Positions 44,222 through 53,775 of a stretch of 64,000 bases of DNA are shown in pieces. Under the pieces are notes generated by a model. That model worked only from the letters and a program-made list of their open reading frames with translations. It was not told the origin of the DNA and did no database searches. A program made the position numbers and the translations under genes. Each line of letters begins with the position of its first letter. Within the stretch, counting starts at the first letter, position 1. The DNA comes from Staphylococcus sp. IVB6214 (GTDB lineage Bacteria; Bacillota; Bacilli; Staphylococcales; Staphylococcaceae), in assembly GCF_025558585.1 (NCBI RefSeq), contig NZ_CP094723.1:434001-498000 (forward strand). The letters run 5' to 3'.

Positions 44222-44880
44222 ATTGTTTCATATGTGATGCGAAGATTGTCGAACCTTTTGCATTTAGCAATTTGTTTGAAGCACCACAATTGTTGTGTGA
44301 AACATGTCGTGCCCAACTCCTTAGTTGTCGATTGAACGATGATGCACGATGTTCGTATTGCAAAGGTTGGTTAATCGAAGGGAATTGTATGACTTGTGAA
44401 CATCTCAGTGACTATACAACTCGTTTTGATCATATTTATGCGTCATATTGTTATGATGGCTTGATGAAGGAAATCATTCAAAGATATAAATTCATGAAAG
44501 ATGTCGCCCTTGCAGAAGTGCTTGCACGATATATAGAATGGCCAAAAGCACAGTATGATATCGTTATCCCAATGCCATCATCTCCACAAAATGATGCGTT
44601 GCGTACATTTAATCCTGTGAAATATGTCTTGCAATCAAAAGGTATGCAGTTTCATGAACTGTTAGTGATGGAAAATCGGCACAAGCAGTTTGATTTATCG
44701 AAAAAGGAGCGGTTTTGTATTGAAAATTCGATAAAAACAACCAATGAAAAAAATCTCGAAAACAAACGTATCTTACTTGTAGATGACATTTACACAACAG
44801 GTAAAACTGCGCATAATGCTGCTATTAAGCTATTTTCAGCAAAAGTCAGAAAATTAGATATGTTAACGTTTGCACGATAG
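44218..44880 (+). CDS. comFC: competence protein ComFC (phosphoribosyltransferase-like)
   Basis: Partner of ComFA in DNA uptake, 220 residues. Zinc-finger cysteines occur at the N terminus (CFIC, CETC, CSYC and CMTC), followed by a PRTase-like domain with IPMPSSPQNDALRTFNP and the PRPP loop ILLVDDIYTTGKTAHNA. Enzyme activity has not been shown for ComFC. Coupled to comFA by a four-base overlap. The hpf gene follows after 62 bases. Confidence 0.93.
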   Translation: MNCFICDAKIVEPFAFSNLFEAPQLLCETCRAQLLSCRLNDDARCSYCKGWLIEGNCMTCEHLSDYTTRFDHIYASYCYDGLMKEIIQRYKFMKDVALAEVLARYIEWPKAQYDIVIPMPSSPQNDALRTFNPVKYVLQSKGMQFHELLVMENRHKQFDLSKKERFCIENSIKTTNEKNLENKRILLVDDIYTTGKTAHNAAIKLFSAKVRKLDMLTFAR

Positions 44881-44942
44881 CATAAACATGTTAAAATATA
44901 AGTAAGAAATATAATAAAAAGAGGTTGAAAGGAGCGAGCACT

Positions 44943-45500
44943 ATGATTAAATTTGAAATTCATGGGGACAACCTCACAATCACAGATGCTATGAGAGATT
45001 ACATTGAGGAGAAAATCGGTAAACTTGAACGTTACTTCACAAATGTACCGAATGCAACAGCACATGTAAAAGTGAAAACGTATCAAAACAATGGTACAAA
45101 GATTGAAGTGACAATTCCGCTCAAAAATGTAACACTCCGTGCCGAAGAACGTCATGATGACTTATATGCGGGCGTTGATTTAATTACTAACAAATTAGAG
45201 CGTCAAGTGCGCAAATATAAAACACGTGTCAACCGTAAACACCGTGATCGTGGTAGCGAAGAAGATATCTTCGTAGATGCACAACCAACGCAACCAGAGG
45301 TAGAAGAAGCAACAGATTCTGATATCGAAATCATTCGTTCTAAAACGTTCCACTTAAAACCAATGGATCCAGAAGAAGCCGTATTACAAATGAACCTTTT
45401 AGGACATGACTTCTTCGTTTTCAATGACCGTGACACTGACGGAACAAGCATTGTTTACCGTCGTAAGAATGGTAAGTACGGTTTAATCGAAACTGAATAG
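44943..45500 (+). CDS. hpf: long-form hibernation promoting factor HPF
   Basis: Stationary-phase factor that pairs 70S ribosomes into 100S dimers. The N-terminal domain (about 1-100, [23 protein letters not shown]) binds the decoding centre. The C-terminal domain (about 128-185, [32 protein letters not shown]) dimerises, which makes this the long form. 185 residues from ATG 44943, 8 bases after AAAGGAGCG. It lies between comFC and secA with a terminator after it. Confidence 0.97.
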   Translation: MIKFEIHGDNLTITDAMRDYIEEKIGKLERYFTNVPNATAHVKVKTYQNNGTKIEVTIPLKNVTLRAEERHDDLYAGVDLITNKLERQVRKYKTRVNRKHRDRGSEEDIFVDAQPTQPEVEEATDSDIEIIRSKTFHLKPMDPEEAVLQMNLLGHDFFVFNDRDTDGTSIVYRRKNGKYGLIETE

Positions 45501-45533
45501 TGAAACAATCGTAACTATACGTATTGTATACAG

Positions 45534-45571
45534 AAAGAGTCAGGGCGCGTACCGTACCTTGGCTCTTTGTT
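45534..45571 (+). terminator. terminator after hpf
   Basis: AAAGAGTCAGGG pairs imperfectly with CCTTGGCTCTTT, followed by GTTTTTG. Confidence 0.65.
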
Positions 45572-45735
45572 TTTGAGTATTGGAATGGATAGGACAAATG
45601 CATCGAGTATGTAGTAAACATACATATCATGCTATAATGGTAATTTGTAAAGGTATATTGATATAAATGTATACTAAATAATGTTATGATGAGTTGTTGT
45701 AAGCGACAGAGTTTTAAGCTAAAGGAGCGAACGAA

Positions 45736-48264
45736 ATGGGTATTTTATCCAAACTGGTTGACGGTAACAAAAGAGAAATCAAACGTCTGGGTAAAATTGC
45801 TGATAAAGTCCTTGCGTTAGAAGAGGATATGGCAATTTTAACTGACGATGAAATAAGACAAAAAACGAAAAACTTTCAAGAAGAATTACAAAAAATAGAT
45901 GATATCAAAAAACAAAATAACAAATTAGACGAAATTTTGCCTGAAGCATTTGCATTAGTACGTGAAGCTTCAAAACGTGTCTTTAATATGTCGCCATATA
46001 AAGTACAAGTCATGGGTGGTATTGCCATTCACGGTGGCGATATTGCTGAGATGAGAACGGGTGAAGGTAAAACACTCACAGCGACAATGCCAACCTATCT
46101 GAATGCCTTAACGGGTAGAGGTGTACACGTTATTACGGTCAATGAATACTTATCTTCTGTACAATGTGAAGAAATGAAGGAATTATACAATTTCTTAGGA
46201 TTAACAGTAGGGCTTAACTTGAACAGCCTGAATACGACAGCGAAGCGTGAAGCTTACGCACAAGACATCACATATAGTACGAACAATGAGTTAGGTTTTG
46301 ACTACTTACGTGACAACATGGTGAACTACAAAGAAGATCGTGTAATGCGTCCGATGCATTTTGCAATCATTGACGAGGTGGACTCGATCCTGATTGACGA
46401 AGCACGTACACCATTGATTATCTCTGGTGAAGCTGAAAAGTCCACAACGATGTATACACAAGCGAATGTCTTTGCAAAAATGTTGAAGTCAGAAGAAGAC
46501 TATAACTACGATGTTCAAACACGTAATATTCAACTGACAGAACAAGGTATTGATAAGGCGGAACGCTTTTTCAAAATCGACAACTTATATGATTTGAAAT
46601 ATGTTGATGTCATTCACCATATAAACCTTGCATTACGTGCGAATTATACGATGCAACGCGATGTGGACTACATGGTATCAGAAGGCGAAATTTTAATCGT
46701 CGATCAATTTACAGGTCGTACAATGCCTGGACGTCGATTCTCTGAAGGTTTACACCAAGCGATTGAAGCGAAGGAAGGTGTAAAAGTTCAAAACGAATCA
46801 AAAACGATGGCATCAATCACATTCCAAAACTATTTCAGAATGTATCATAAGCTTGCAGGTATGACTGGGACAGCGAAGACGGAAGAAGAAGAGTTCCGCA
46901 ACATTTACAATATGACCGTGACACAAATCCCGACAAACCGCCCTGTACAACGTGTCGACCGTAGTGACTTAATCTATATTAGTCAAAAAGGGAAGTTCGA
47001 TGCGGTGGTTGAAGAAGTGATTGAAAAGCACCGTAAAGGTCAACCTGTCCTTCTCGGTACAGTAGCGGTTGAAACATCAGAATATATTTCTGAGTTGTTG
47101 AAAAAACGTGGGATTCGCCATAGTGTCCTAAATGCGAAAAACCATGAAAAAGAAGCGGAAATTGTCTCTGGTGCAGGTCAAAAAGGGGCTGTAACGATTG
47201 CGACAAACATGGCAGGTCGTGGTACCGACATCAAACTCGGAGAAGGTGTAGAAGATCTTGGCGGTTTGGCTGTTATCGGAACAGAGCGTCACGAATCACG
47301 CCGTATCGATGATCAGCTGCGTGGACGTTCAGGTCGTCAAGGGGACAAGGGCGATAGTCGTTTCTACTTGTCACTTCAAGATGATTTGATGGTACGTTTC
47401 GGTTCTGACCGCATGCAGTCTATGATGAACCGACTCGGCATGGATGATACAACACCAATCGAGTCTAAGATGGTGTCACGTGCCGTTGAATCTGCACAGA
47501 AACGTGTAGAAGGAAATAACTTCGATGCACGTAAACGTATATTAGAGTACGATGAAGTACTTCGAAAACAACGTGAGATCATGTACGAGGAACGCAACAA
47601 GATTATCGATGAACCACAAAGCTCAGAATTAGTCATTTCAATGATTAAATCAGCATTGGATCGTACGATTTCATACTTTATCAATGAAGATGAAGAGAAT
47701 CCAGATTATGAGCCACTCATTCACTATATTGAAGATGTGTTCTTGCATGAAGGTGAATTGAAAGTTGCCGAAATAAACGGTAAAGACCGTGAAGATATTT
47801 ATGAACTTGTATGGCAAAAAATCGAGCGTGTTTATGAAGGTCAAAAAGCACTTCTTGGTGAACAAATGCCAGAATTCGAACGGATGATTCTTTTACGTAC
47901 AATCGATAATCATTGGACGTCACATATCGATACGATGGATCAATTGCGACAAGGGATTCACTTGCGTTCATACGGCCAACAAAATCCATTGCGTGACTAT
48001 CAAAATGAAGGGCATCAGTTGTTTGATAATATGATGCAAAGCATTGAAGAAGATGTCAGCAAGTTTGTATTGAAAACAATTGTTTCTATTGACGATGACG
48101 TACAACGTGAAAAAACAAAAGAGCTTGAAGGTCAACACCTTTCAGCAAATGATGGTAAAGAGAAAGTCAAGGCGAAACCAATCGTTAAAAAAGATGAGGT
48201 TGGGCGTAATGACCCATGTCCATGTGGCAGTGGTAAAAAATATAAAAACTGTCACGGTAAATAG
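45736..48264 (+). CDS. secA: preprotein translocase ATPase SecA1
   Basis: Motor of the general secretion system; drives preproteins through SecYEG. 842 residues. The Walker A region is MRTGEGKT (about 107-113), the DEAD-like motif appears in [12 protein letters not shown], and the second nucleotide-binding fold has [11 protein letters not shown] and [11 protein letters not shown]. The C-terminal zinc finger [14 protein letters not shown] binds phospholipid/SecB-type partners. AAGGAGCG precedes the ATG. prfB follows 34 bases later, suggesting co-transcription. Confidence 0.98.
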   Translation: MGILSKLVDGNKREIKRLGKIADKVLALEEDMAILTDDEIRQKTKNFQEELQKIDDIKKQNNKLDEILPEAFALVREASKRVFNMSPYKVQVMGGIAIHGGDIAEMRTGEGKTLTATMPTYLNALTGRGVHVITVNEYLSSVQCEEMKELYNFLGLTVGLNLNSLNTTAKREAYAQDITYSTNNELGFDYLRDNMVNYKEDRVMRPMHFAIIDEVDSILIDEARTPLIISGEAEKSTTMYTQANVFAKMLKSEEDYNYDVQTRNIQLTEQGIDKAERFFKIDNLYDLKYVDVIHHINLALRANYTMQRDVDYMVSEGEILIVDQFTGRTMPGRRFSEGLHQAIEAKEGVKVQNESKTMASITFQNYFRMYHKLAGMTGTAKTEEEEFRNIYNMTVTQIPTNRPVQRVDRSDLIYISQKGKFDAVVEEVIEKHRKGQPVLLGTVAVETSEYISELLKKRGIRHSVLNAKNHEKEAEIVSGAGQKGAVTIATNMAGRGTDIKLGEGVEDLGGLAVIGTERHESRRIDDQLRGRSGRQGDKGDSRFYLSLQDDLMVRFGSDRMQSMMNRLGMDDTTPIESKMVSRAVESAQKRVEGNNFDARKRILEYDEVLRKQREIMYEERNKIIDEPQSSELVISMIKSALDRTISYFINEDEENPDYEPLIHYIEDVFLHEGELKVAEINGKDREDIYELVWQKIERVYEGQKALLGEQMPEFERMILLRTIDNHWTSHIDTMDQLRQGIHLRSYGQQNPLRDYQNEGHQLFDNMMQSIEEDVSKFVLKTIVSIDDDVQREKTKELEGQHLSANDGKEKVKAKPIVKKDEVGRNDPCPCGSGKKYKNCHGK

Positions 48265-48298
48265 ATGATAGGGGACAGATGTAAAGGAGCGATAGCGG

Positions 48299-49421
48299 AT
48301 GGAACTATCTGAAATCAAGCGACATATTGATGACTATGCAACAAAGCTAGAACAACTTAGGGGGTCTCTTTGACTTAGAAAACAAAGAGACCAATATCCA
48401 AGAATATGAAGAGATGATGGCGGAACCAACGTTTTGGGATGATCAACAACGTGCGCAAGAAGTGATTGATCAAAACAATGCGTTGAAAGCAGTTGTAACG
48501 ACTTATTATGATATTGCATCAGATATTGAAGAGATGGATGCGACGCATGAACTATTACAAGAAGAGTTTGATGAAGACATCAAAATAGATCTTGAAGAAA
48601 CGGTAAGTGATTATGCACCTAAGCTGGATCGTTTTGAGTTGCAACTGTTATTAAATGGTGACCACGATGCGAACAATGCCATTTTAGAGTTGCATCCGGG
48701 TGCAGGGGGCACAGAGTCACAAGACTGGACGAATATGCTGTTGCGTATGTACCAACGTTTTTGTGAACAACAAGGCTTTAAAGTTGAAGTAGTAGACTAT
48801 CAAGCGGGAGATGAAGCGGGTGTCAAAAGTGTGACACTCGTCATCAAAGGTCATAATGCATACGGTTACTTGAAAGCAGAAAAAGGTGTCCATCGACTTG
48901 TGCGTATTTCTCCATTTGATTCATCAGGTAGAAGGCACACTTCATTTGCATCATGTGATGTCATTCCAGAGTTCAACAATGAGAAGATTGAAATTGAAGT
49001 GAACCCGGATGATATCACGGTGGATACATTCCGTGCATCTGGTGCAGGTGGGCAGCACATTAACAAGACAGAATCTGCTATCCGTATTACTCACCATCCA
49101 ACAGGCATTGTCGTCAATAACCAAAATGAGCGTTCACAGATTAAAAACCGTGAAGCTGCGATGAAAATGTTGAAAGCGAAGTTGTATCAACTTGAGTTGG
49201 AACAAAAAGCACAAGAGCTTGCGGCAATCCGTGGTGAACAGAAAGAAATTGGTTGGGGCAGTCAAATTCGCTCATATGTTTTCCACCCTTATTCAATGGT
49301 GAAAGATCATCGTACAAATGTGGAAACAGGCAACGTTAATGCAGTGATGGATGGCGATATCAGTATGTTTATCGATGCCTTTTTGCGCAGTCAAATGAAC
49401 GATACTTCTGAAACAATGTAA
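48299..49421 (+). CDS. prfB: peptide chain release factor 2, with programmed +1 frameshift
   Basis: Recognises UAA and UGA and releases the finished peptide. Translation begins at ATG 48299 (behind AAAGGAGCG), and the first 24 codons end in CTT-TGA. A +1 shift (48299-48370, then 48372-49421) gives a 373-residue protein. The GGQ motif of the peptidyl-transferase centre is in [13 protein letters not shown], and the SPF tripeptide that reads the stop codon is in [15 protein letters not shown]. Low RF2 favours the shift, so the gene is self-regulating. Confidence 0.97.
48359..48374 (+). promoter_or_regulatory. RF2 programmed frameshift site
   Basis: AGGGGG, then three bases, then CTT TGA C. The internal Shine-Dalgarno-like AGGGGG three bases before the slippery CTT, and the in-frame TGA followed by C, match the conserved RF2 recoding signal. 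The zero frame continues only in the +1 phase (GAC TTA GAA). Confidence 0.97.
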
Positions 49422-49448
49422 TCATAAAGAAGCAAACATACTAAGATG

Positions 49449-49494
49449 AGTAGTGAAGAAACTTACGATCGTAGGTAACTTCACTACTTTTTTT
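49449..49494 (+). terminator. terminator after prfB
   Basis: AGTAGTGAAG pairs with CTTCACTACT around an inner TTAC-GTAA-type stem, followed by seven T. Confidence 0.88.
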
Positions 49495-49625
49495 ATTTAC
49501 TTATACTTGCTAATAGCGCATTATTTGAGTTTATGAAATAGTAGTAGAGAGAAGTACTGGGTCAATGAATCCGTGAAATAAATTGGAGAAACGGAGCTGA
49601 GACACCGTCTATTGTTTTCTAGGAA

Positions 49626-49719
49626 GGGTGTCCTAACGTCGTGATGTCAGTGTTCGAGAAGTGGAATTTACGACACTGGTTCTGCTTAATCCCTAAAATG
49701 CTTCTCTCACAAATTCGTT
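49626..49719 (+). repeat. dispersed intergenic repeat, family A, copy 3 (shortened)
   Basis: It shares GTCAGTGTTCGAGAAG and CTTCTCTCACAA with copy 1, but the central A/T-rich segment is missing. The remaining gap (49495-49847) between prfB and the CHAP gene holds no gene I can support. Confidence 0.7.
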
Positions 49720-49847
49720 TATAATATTTCAGCCAGAATCTCAGTAATCGTCTTGTTATTTCATTTGTGTCACAAGTGCTTAATGGATCTATTTTTGTAT
49801 AGATAACATGCTATACTGAATCCATATTTTTTCAAGGAGATGAAAAA

Positions 49848-50606
49848 ATGATCATATCTCATATATTTATGGTTGCCACATTGTTATCCCGATCTTCAGA
49901 AATGACGCAACAAGTGTCGTTACCTAACGATACGACAATCTATCAATTAGCCCAAAAGTTTGCGACGACTTTGGAACGAATTAAACAGCTGAATCCCATG
50001 TTAAAAACTCCCCAACAATTAAAAAAACATGAAACAATCAAGTTACCTGCTGATCACATTTTATTAAAACCCCCTCATCAAACACTCACATATTTTTTAC
50101 ACACACACCATATTTCTTACGATGCATTCCAGAAGTTCAACCCCTATAATCTTCAAGATGATGTACAATATATTGCGATTTCGAATAAAGGCATGGCACA
50201 TCTGTCGTTACCACACTTAGTTGATCTTTTACCAAATCCTACAAAATACACATCTTCGCTACAAACAATGACAACAGCTTCTCAACCAATCAAAAACACC
50301 TACATACCGGGTCAATGTACGTCCTATGTATTTGAACAACGGTTACAACGACATCTACCTATTTCGAATGATTGGGGAGATGCGAAATATTGGGCGATTC
50401 ATGCACAGGAAGCAGGCTATACGGTTTCTAGGCATCCACGTGTAAATGCGATACTTGTCTCACAACAGGGTCCTTATGGTCATGTTGCAATTGTTGAAGC
50501 GTGCCACGGATCCACAATACGTATTTCAGAGATGAATTGGCAGGGAGAAGGCATCGTTAGTCAGCGTCTTATTTCAAATGATGGTGACTATCAATATATT
50601 TATTAA
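49848..50606 (+). CDS. secreted LysM-CHAP cell-wall hydrolase
   Basis: A 252-residue protein. A short, weakly hydrophobic leader (MIISHIFMVATLLSR) is followed by a LysM domain at about 22-66 and a degenerate second LysM-like stretch at about 77-112. The C-terminal CHAP domain (about 150-252) has the catalytic Cys157 (GQCTSYV) and His212 (YGHVAIVE), with Asn/Trp near 230. This is the layout of SsaA/Sle1-like amidases or endopeptidases in staphylococci. The leader is short for Sec export, so secretion is likely but not certain. AAGGAGATG precedes the ATG. Confidence 0.88.
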   Translation: MIISHIFMVATLLSRSSEMTQQVSLPNDTTIYQLAQKFATTLERIKQLNPMLKTPQQLKKHETIKLPADHILLKPPHQTLTYFLHTHHISYDAFQKFNPYNLQDDVQYIAISNKGMAHLSLPHLVDLLPNPTKYTSSLQTMTTASQPIKNTYIPGQCTSYVFEQRLQRHLPISNDWGDAKYWAIHAQEAGYTVSRHPRVNAILVSQQGPYGHVAIVEACHGSTIRISEMNWQGEGIVSQRLISNDGDYQYIY

Positions 50607-50705
50607 CGAAATAGGCTATTCTACAAATTCCATGTGCGAGAAGGTGAAAAAATGTGTTATAGTATCATAAACTATAACGATGCGCATGAAGGAGGGAACA
50701 AAATT

Positions 50706-51347
50706 ATGGGTGTTCACCAATATTTCAAAAGACTATCAGATTTAGAAAAACTCATTCGTTTGCCTGGAAAGTTCAAATATTTTGAGCATAACGTTGCTGC
50801 GCACTCTTTTAAAGTGACGAAGATTGCCCAATATTTAGGGACAGTTGAAGAACATCATGGCAAAGAAGTAGATTGGAAAAGTCTATATGAAAAAGCATTG
50901 AATCATGACTTTGCAGAAGTGTTTACAGGTGATATTAAAACGCCAGTCAAATATGCGAGTAGCGAGTTGAAACGACTCTTTTCGCAAGTTGAGGAAGAAA
51001 TGGTCGAGACGTTTATCTCAGAGGAAATCCCTGAGAACTATCAAGACATATATCGTCAACGCTTGCAAGAAGGCAAAGATGATTCATTAGAAGGCCAAAT
51101 ATTATCTGTTGCCGACAAAATTGATTTGCTGTATGAGACATTTGGTGAAATTCAAAAGCGTAATCCAGAACCGCTCTTTTTTGAAATTTATGAGATGAGT
51201 TTAGAGACGATTATGCAGTTTGATCATTTACATTCTGTCCAAGACTTTATCGATAATATTATTCCTGAAATGCTCACTGAAAAATTCATCCCACGTGCAG
51301 AGTTACGTGAAACGACGATGCACATATTAAATAATAGAAAGCAGTGA
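50706..51347 (+). CDS. HD-domain 5'-deoxynucleotidase, YfbR type
   Basis: A 213-residue HD hydrolase. Metal ligands are visible in EHNVAAHSFKV and in NHDFAEVFTGDIKTP, with a later Asp in VADKIDLLYE. YfbR-like enzymes dephosphorylate deoxynucleoside monophosphates. I start at ATG 50706 behind GAAGGAGGG; the in-frame ATG 50652 is in a region without family resemblance. It overlaps csbA by four bases (GTGA). With the gene at 19527 the window holds two candidate deoxynucleotidases. Confidence 0.85.
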   Translation: MGVHQYFKRLSDLEKLIRLPGKFKYFEHNVAAHSFKVTKIAQYLGTVEEHHGKEVDWKSLYEKALNHDFAEVFTGDIKTPVKYASSELKRLFSQVEEEMVETFISEEIPENYQDIYRQRLQEGKDDSLEGQILSVADKIDLLYETFGEIQKRNPEPLFFEIYEMSLETIMQFDHLHSVQDFIDNIIPEMLTEKFIPRAELRETTMHILNNRKQ

Positions 51348-51586
51348 TTGAAGTGATATGGTATGCGTTAGCCGCTTTTTTTCCATGTGTGTTAGTTGTA
51401 ATACTTAGCACAATCACACGCAGCAAATGGATTGGTACGTGTGTGACGCTTGTTTTGATAGGGGCTTCAGTATATAAAGGCTTTTTTCATGATGAATGGA
51501 TTATCTTTATAGATGTTGCATCCATATTGGCAGGTTATATCATAGTAGATTCACTACAAACACATCAGCATGATGACTTTAGATGA
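51344..51586 (+). CDS. csbA: CsbA-family membrane protein
   Basis: An 80-residue protein with two or three membrane helices (about 4-22, 27-45 and 52-70). It matches the CsbA family, named for a SigB-controlled gene of B. subtilis. Its function is unknown. The start is GTG 51344, overlapping the upstream stop; the start of the family permits this. In B. subtilis csbA also lies just before uvrBA, as here. Confidence 0.85.
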   Translation: MIEVIWYALAAFFPCVLVVILSTITRSKWIGTCVTLVLIGASVYKGFFHDEWIIFIDVASILAGYIIVDSLQTHQHDDFR

Positions 51587-51608
51587 GATGAATAGGTGCT
51601 CATGATTG

Positions 51609-51650
51609 ATACCGTTTAGAACTGTTTATACGTTTTAGACGGTATTTTTG
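51609..51650 (+). terminator. terminator after csbA
   Basis: ATACCGT pairs with ACGGTAT, with a further imperfect TTAGAAC/GTTTTAG stem inside, followed by TTTTT. Confidence 0.75.
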
Positions 51651-51663
51651 TGTCTAAGTCATC

Positions 51664-51690
51664 GTTTAAAAGATAATACGAAAAGGGTAT
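51664..51690 (+). promoter_or_regulatory. candidate SigB promoter upstream of uvrBA
   Basis: Perfect GTTTAA and GGGTAT hexamers with a 15-base spacer, the upper end of the usual range. It follows the csbA terminator, so it would drive uvrB rather than csbA. Confidence 0.6.
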
Positions 51691-51711
51691 AGAGCAATAA
51701 AATGTTAAAAA

Positions 51712-51752
51712 CGAACAGATGTTTGTATTTTTATATTGAGATTTGTTAAAAT
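51712..51752 (+). promoter_or_regulatory. LexA box and SigA promoter of uvrBA
   Basis: CGAACAGATGTTTG at 51712-51725 has the GAAC, 4 bases, GTTT form of Gram-positive LexA (SOS) boxes. It overlaps the -35 TTGTAT (51723-51728), which is followed 18 bases later by TAAAAT (51747-51752). LexA binding there should block transcription until DNA damage. Confidence 0.75.
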
Positions 51753-51787
51753 AACAGTACGATTATGTGACGAGAGGACGAGTATGC

Positions 51788-53770
51788 ATGGAGCATCATG
51801 ATTTTAAAGTGGTATCTCAGTTTGACCCACAAGGTGACCAGCCACGGGCCATTGATGAGTTAGTCCAAGGGATTAAAGATGGCAAGCGTCATCAGACATT
51901 GTTAGGTGCAACAGGAACAGGCAAAACTTTTACGATGAGTAATGTCATCAAACGCGCAGGGAAACCAACGCTGATCATTGCACATAATAAGACCCTTGCA
52001 GGTCAATTATATAGTGAGTTTAAAGAATTCTTTCCCGAAAATAGAGTCGAATATTTTGTCAGCTACTATGATTACTATCAACCAGAAGCGTACGTACCAT
52101 CAACGGATACATTTATTGAAAAAGATGCATCAATCAACGATGAGATTGACCAGTTACGTCACTCAGCAACAAGTGCGTTATTCGAACGTGATGATGTCAT
52201 CATTATCGCAAGTGTTAGTTGTATATACGGTTTGGGTAATCCAGAAGAGTACAAGGACTTAGTCGTGAGTATCCGTGCAGGTATGGAGATGGATCGTAGT
52301 GAACTGTTGCGCAAGTTGGTGGACGTACAATATACACGTAACGACATTGACTTCCAACGTGGGACATTCCGTGTACGTGGGGACGTTGTGGAAATCTTCC
52401 CGGCATCTCGAGATGAACTGTGTATTCGAGTTGAATTTTTTGGAGATGAGATTGATCGTGTCAGCGAGATTAACTATTTGACAGGGGAAGTGCTAAGAGA
52501 ACGTGAACATTTTGCACTCTTTCCGGCATCTCACTTCGTTACACGTGAAGAGAAAATGAAGGTCGCAATTGAAAGAATTGAAAAAGAATTAGCTGAACAA
52601 CTTGAAAAATTGCGCAGTGAAAATAAACTTTTAGAAGCACAACGCCTAGAACAACGCACAAATTACGACCTTGAAATGATGCGTGAAATGGGATTCTGTT
52701 CTGGGATTGAGAACTACTCAGTGCATCTTACGTTACGTCCACTCGGTTCAACACCATACACATTACTCGATTATTTCGGCGATGACTGGTTGATTATGAT
52801 TGATGAATCTCACGTAACGTTGCCACAAATCCGTGGGATGTATAACGGAGACAAAGCACGAAAAGGCGTTCTTGTGGAACATGGTTTCCGTTTGCCAAGT
52901 GCACTGGATAACCGACCATTGATGTTTGAAGAGTTCGAAGAGAAGGCACATCAGTTAGTTTACGTTTCTGCAACTCCTGGACCATATGAGATGGAACACA
53001 CAGATGAAATGGTCGAACAGATTATCCGTCCTACGGGTCTATTAGATCCTAAAATTGACGTGCGCCCATCAAAAAATCAAATTGATGACTTGTTGAGTGA
53101 GATTCAAACACGAGTAGAACGTAATGAACGTGTCTTAATTACAACATTAACGAAAAAAATGAGTGAAGATTTGACGACTTATTTGAAAGAAGCAGGCGTG
53201 AAGGTGAATTACTTACACTCTGAGATTAAGACGTTAGAACGTATCGAAATTATTCGTGACTTGCGCATGGGAACTTTTGACGTATTAATCGGTATTAACT
53301 TGTTGAGAGAAGGGATCGATATTCCTGAAGTATCGCTAGTCGTTATATTGGATGCTGACAAGGAAGGATTCTTACGTTCAGAACGTTCGCTGATTCAAAC
53401 AATTGGACGTGCGGCACGTAATGACAAAGGTGAAGTCATCATGTATGCAGATAAGATCACTGATTCGATGCGTGTAGCGATTGACGAAACAGAACGCCGT
53501 CGAGAAATTCAAATGGCCTATAATGAAAAACATGGTATTACACCGAAAACGATTAATAAAAAGATACATGATGTTATTAGTGCGACTGTGGAAACAGACG
53601 AGACGAATGAAGCGGAACGTAAAGAAGTACCGAAGAAAATGACGAAGAAAGAGCGTCAAAAGACTATTCAAAATATCGAAAAACAAATGAAAGAAGCAGC
53701 GAAAGCATTAGATTTCGAGAAAGCAACAGAATTGAGAGATTTATTATTTGAACTTAAATCAGAAGGGTGA
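51788..53770 (+). CDS. uvrB: excinuclease ABC subunit B UvrB
   Basis: Damage-verifying helicase-like subunit of nucleotide excision repair; 660 residues. Walker A is [10 protein letters not shown] near residue 40, the beta-hairpin region [10 protein letters not shown] follows, and the helicase motif VI reads [11 protein letters not shown]-terminal UVR motif ([25 protein letters not shown], residues about 620-655) binds UvrC. I take ATG 51788, which matches the family start. Followed directly by uvrA. Confidence 0.97.
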   Translation: MEHHDFKVVSQFDPQGDQPRAIDELVQGIKDGKRHQTLLGATGTGKTFTMSNVIKRAGKPTLIIAHNKTLAGQLYSEFKEFFPENRVEYFVSYYDYYQPEAYVPSTDTFIEKDASINDEIDQLRHSATSALFERDDVIIIASVSCIYGLGNPEEYKDLVVSIRAGMEMDRSELLRKLVDVQYTRNDIDFQRGTFRVRGDVVEIFPASRDELCIRVEFFGDEIDRVSEINYLTGEVLREREHFALFPASHFVTREEKMKVAIERIEKELAEQLEKLRSENKLLEAQRLEQRTNYDLEMMREMGFCSGIENYSVHLTLRPLGSTPYTLLDYFGDDWLIMIDESHVTLPQIRGMYNGDKARKGVLVEHGFRLPSALDNRPLMFEEFEEKAHQLVYVSATPGPYEMEHTDEMVEQIIRPTGLLDPKIDVRPSKNQIDDLLSEIQTRVERNERVLITTLTKKMSEDLTTYLKEAGVKVNYLHSEIKTLERIEIIRDLRMGTFDVLIGINLLREGIDIPEVSLVVILDADKEGFLRSERSLIQTIGRAARNDKGEVIMYADKITDSMRVAIDETERRREIQMAYNEKHGITPKTINKKIHDVISATVETDETNEAERKEVPKKMTKKERQKTIQNIEKQMKEAAKALDFEKATELRDLLFELKSEG

Positions 53771-53775
53771 CGTAC

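Noticed and set aside
48371..48373. prfB as a broken gene because of the early TGA
   Set aside because: The AGGGGG, CTT, TGA, C context is the conserved RF2 programmed frameshift, so the gene is intact.
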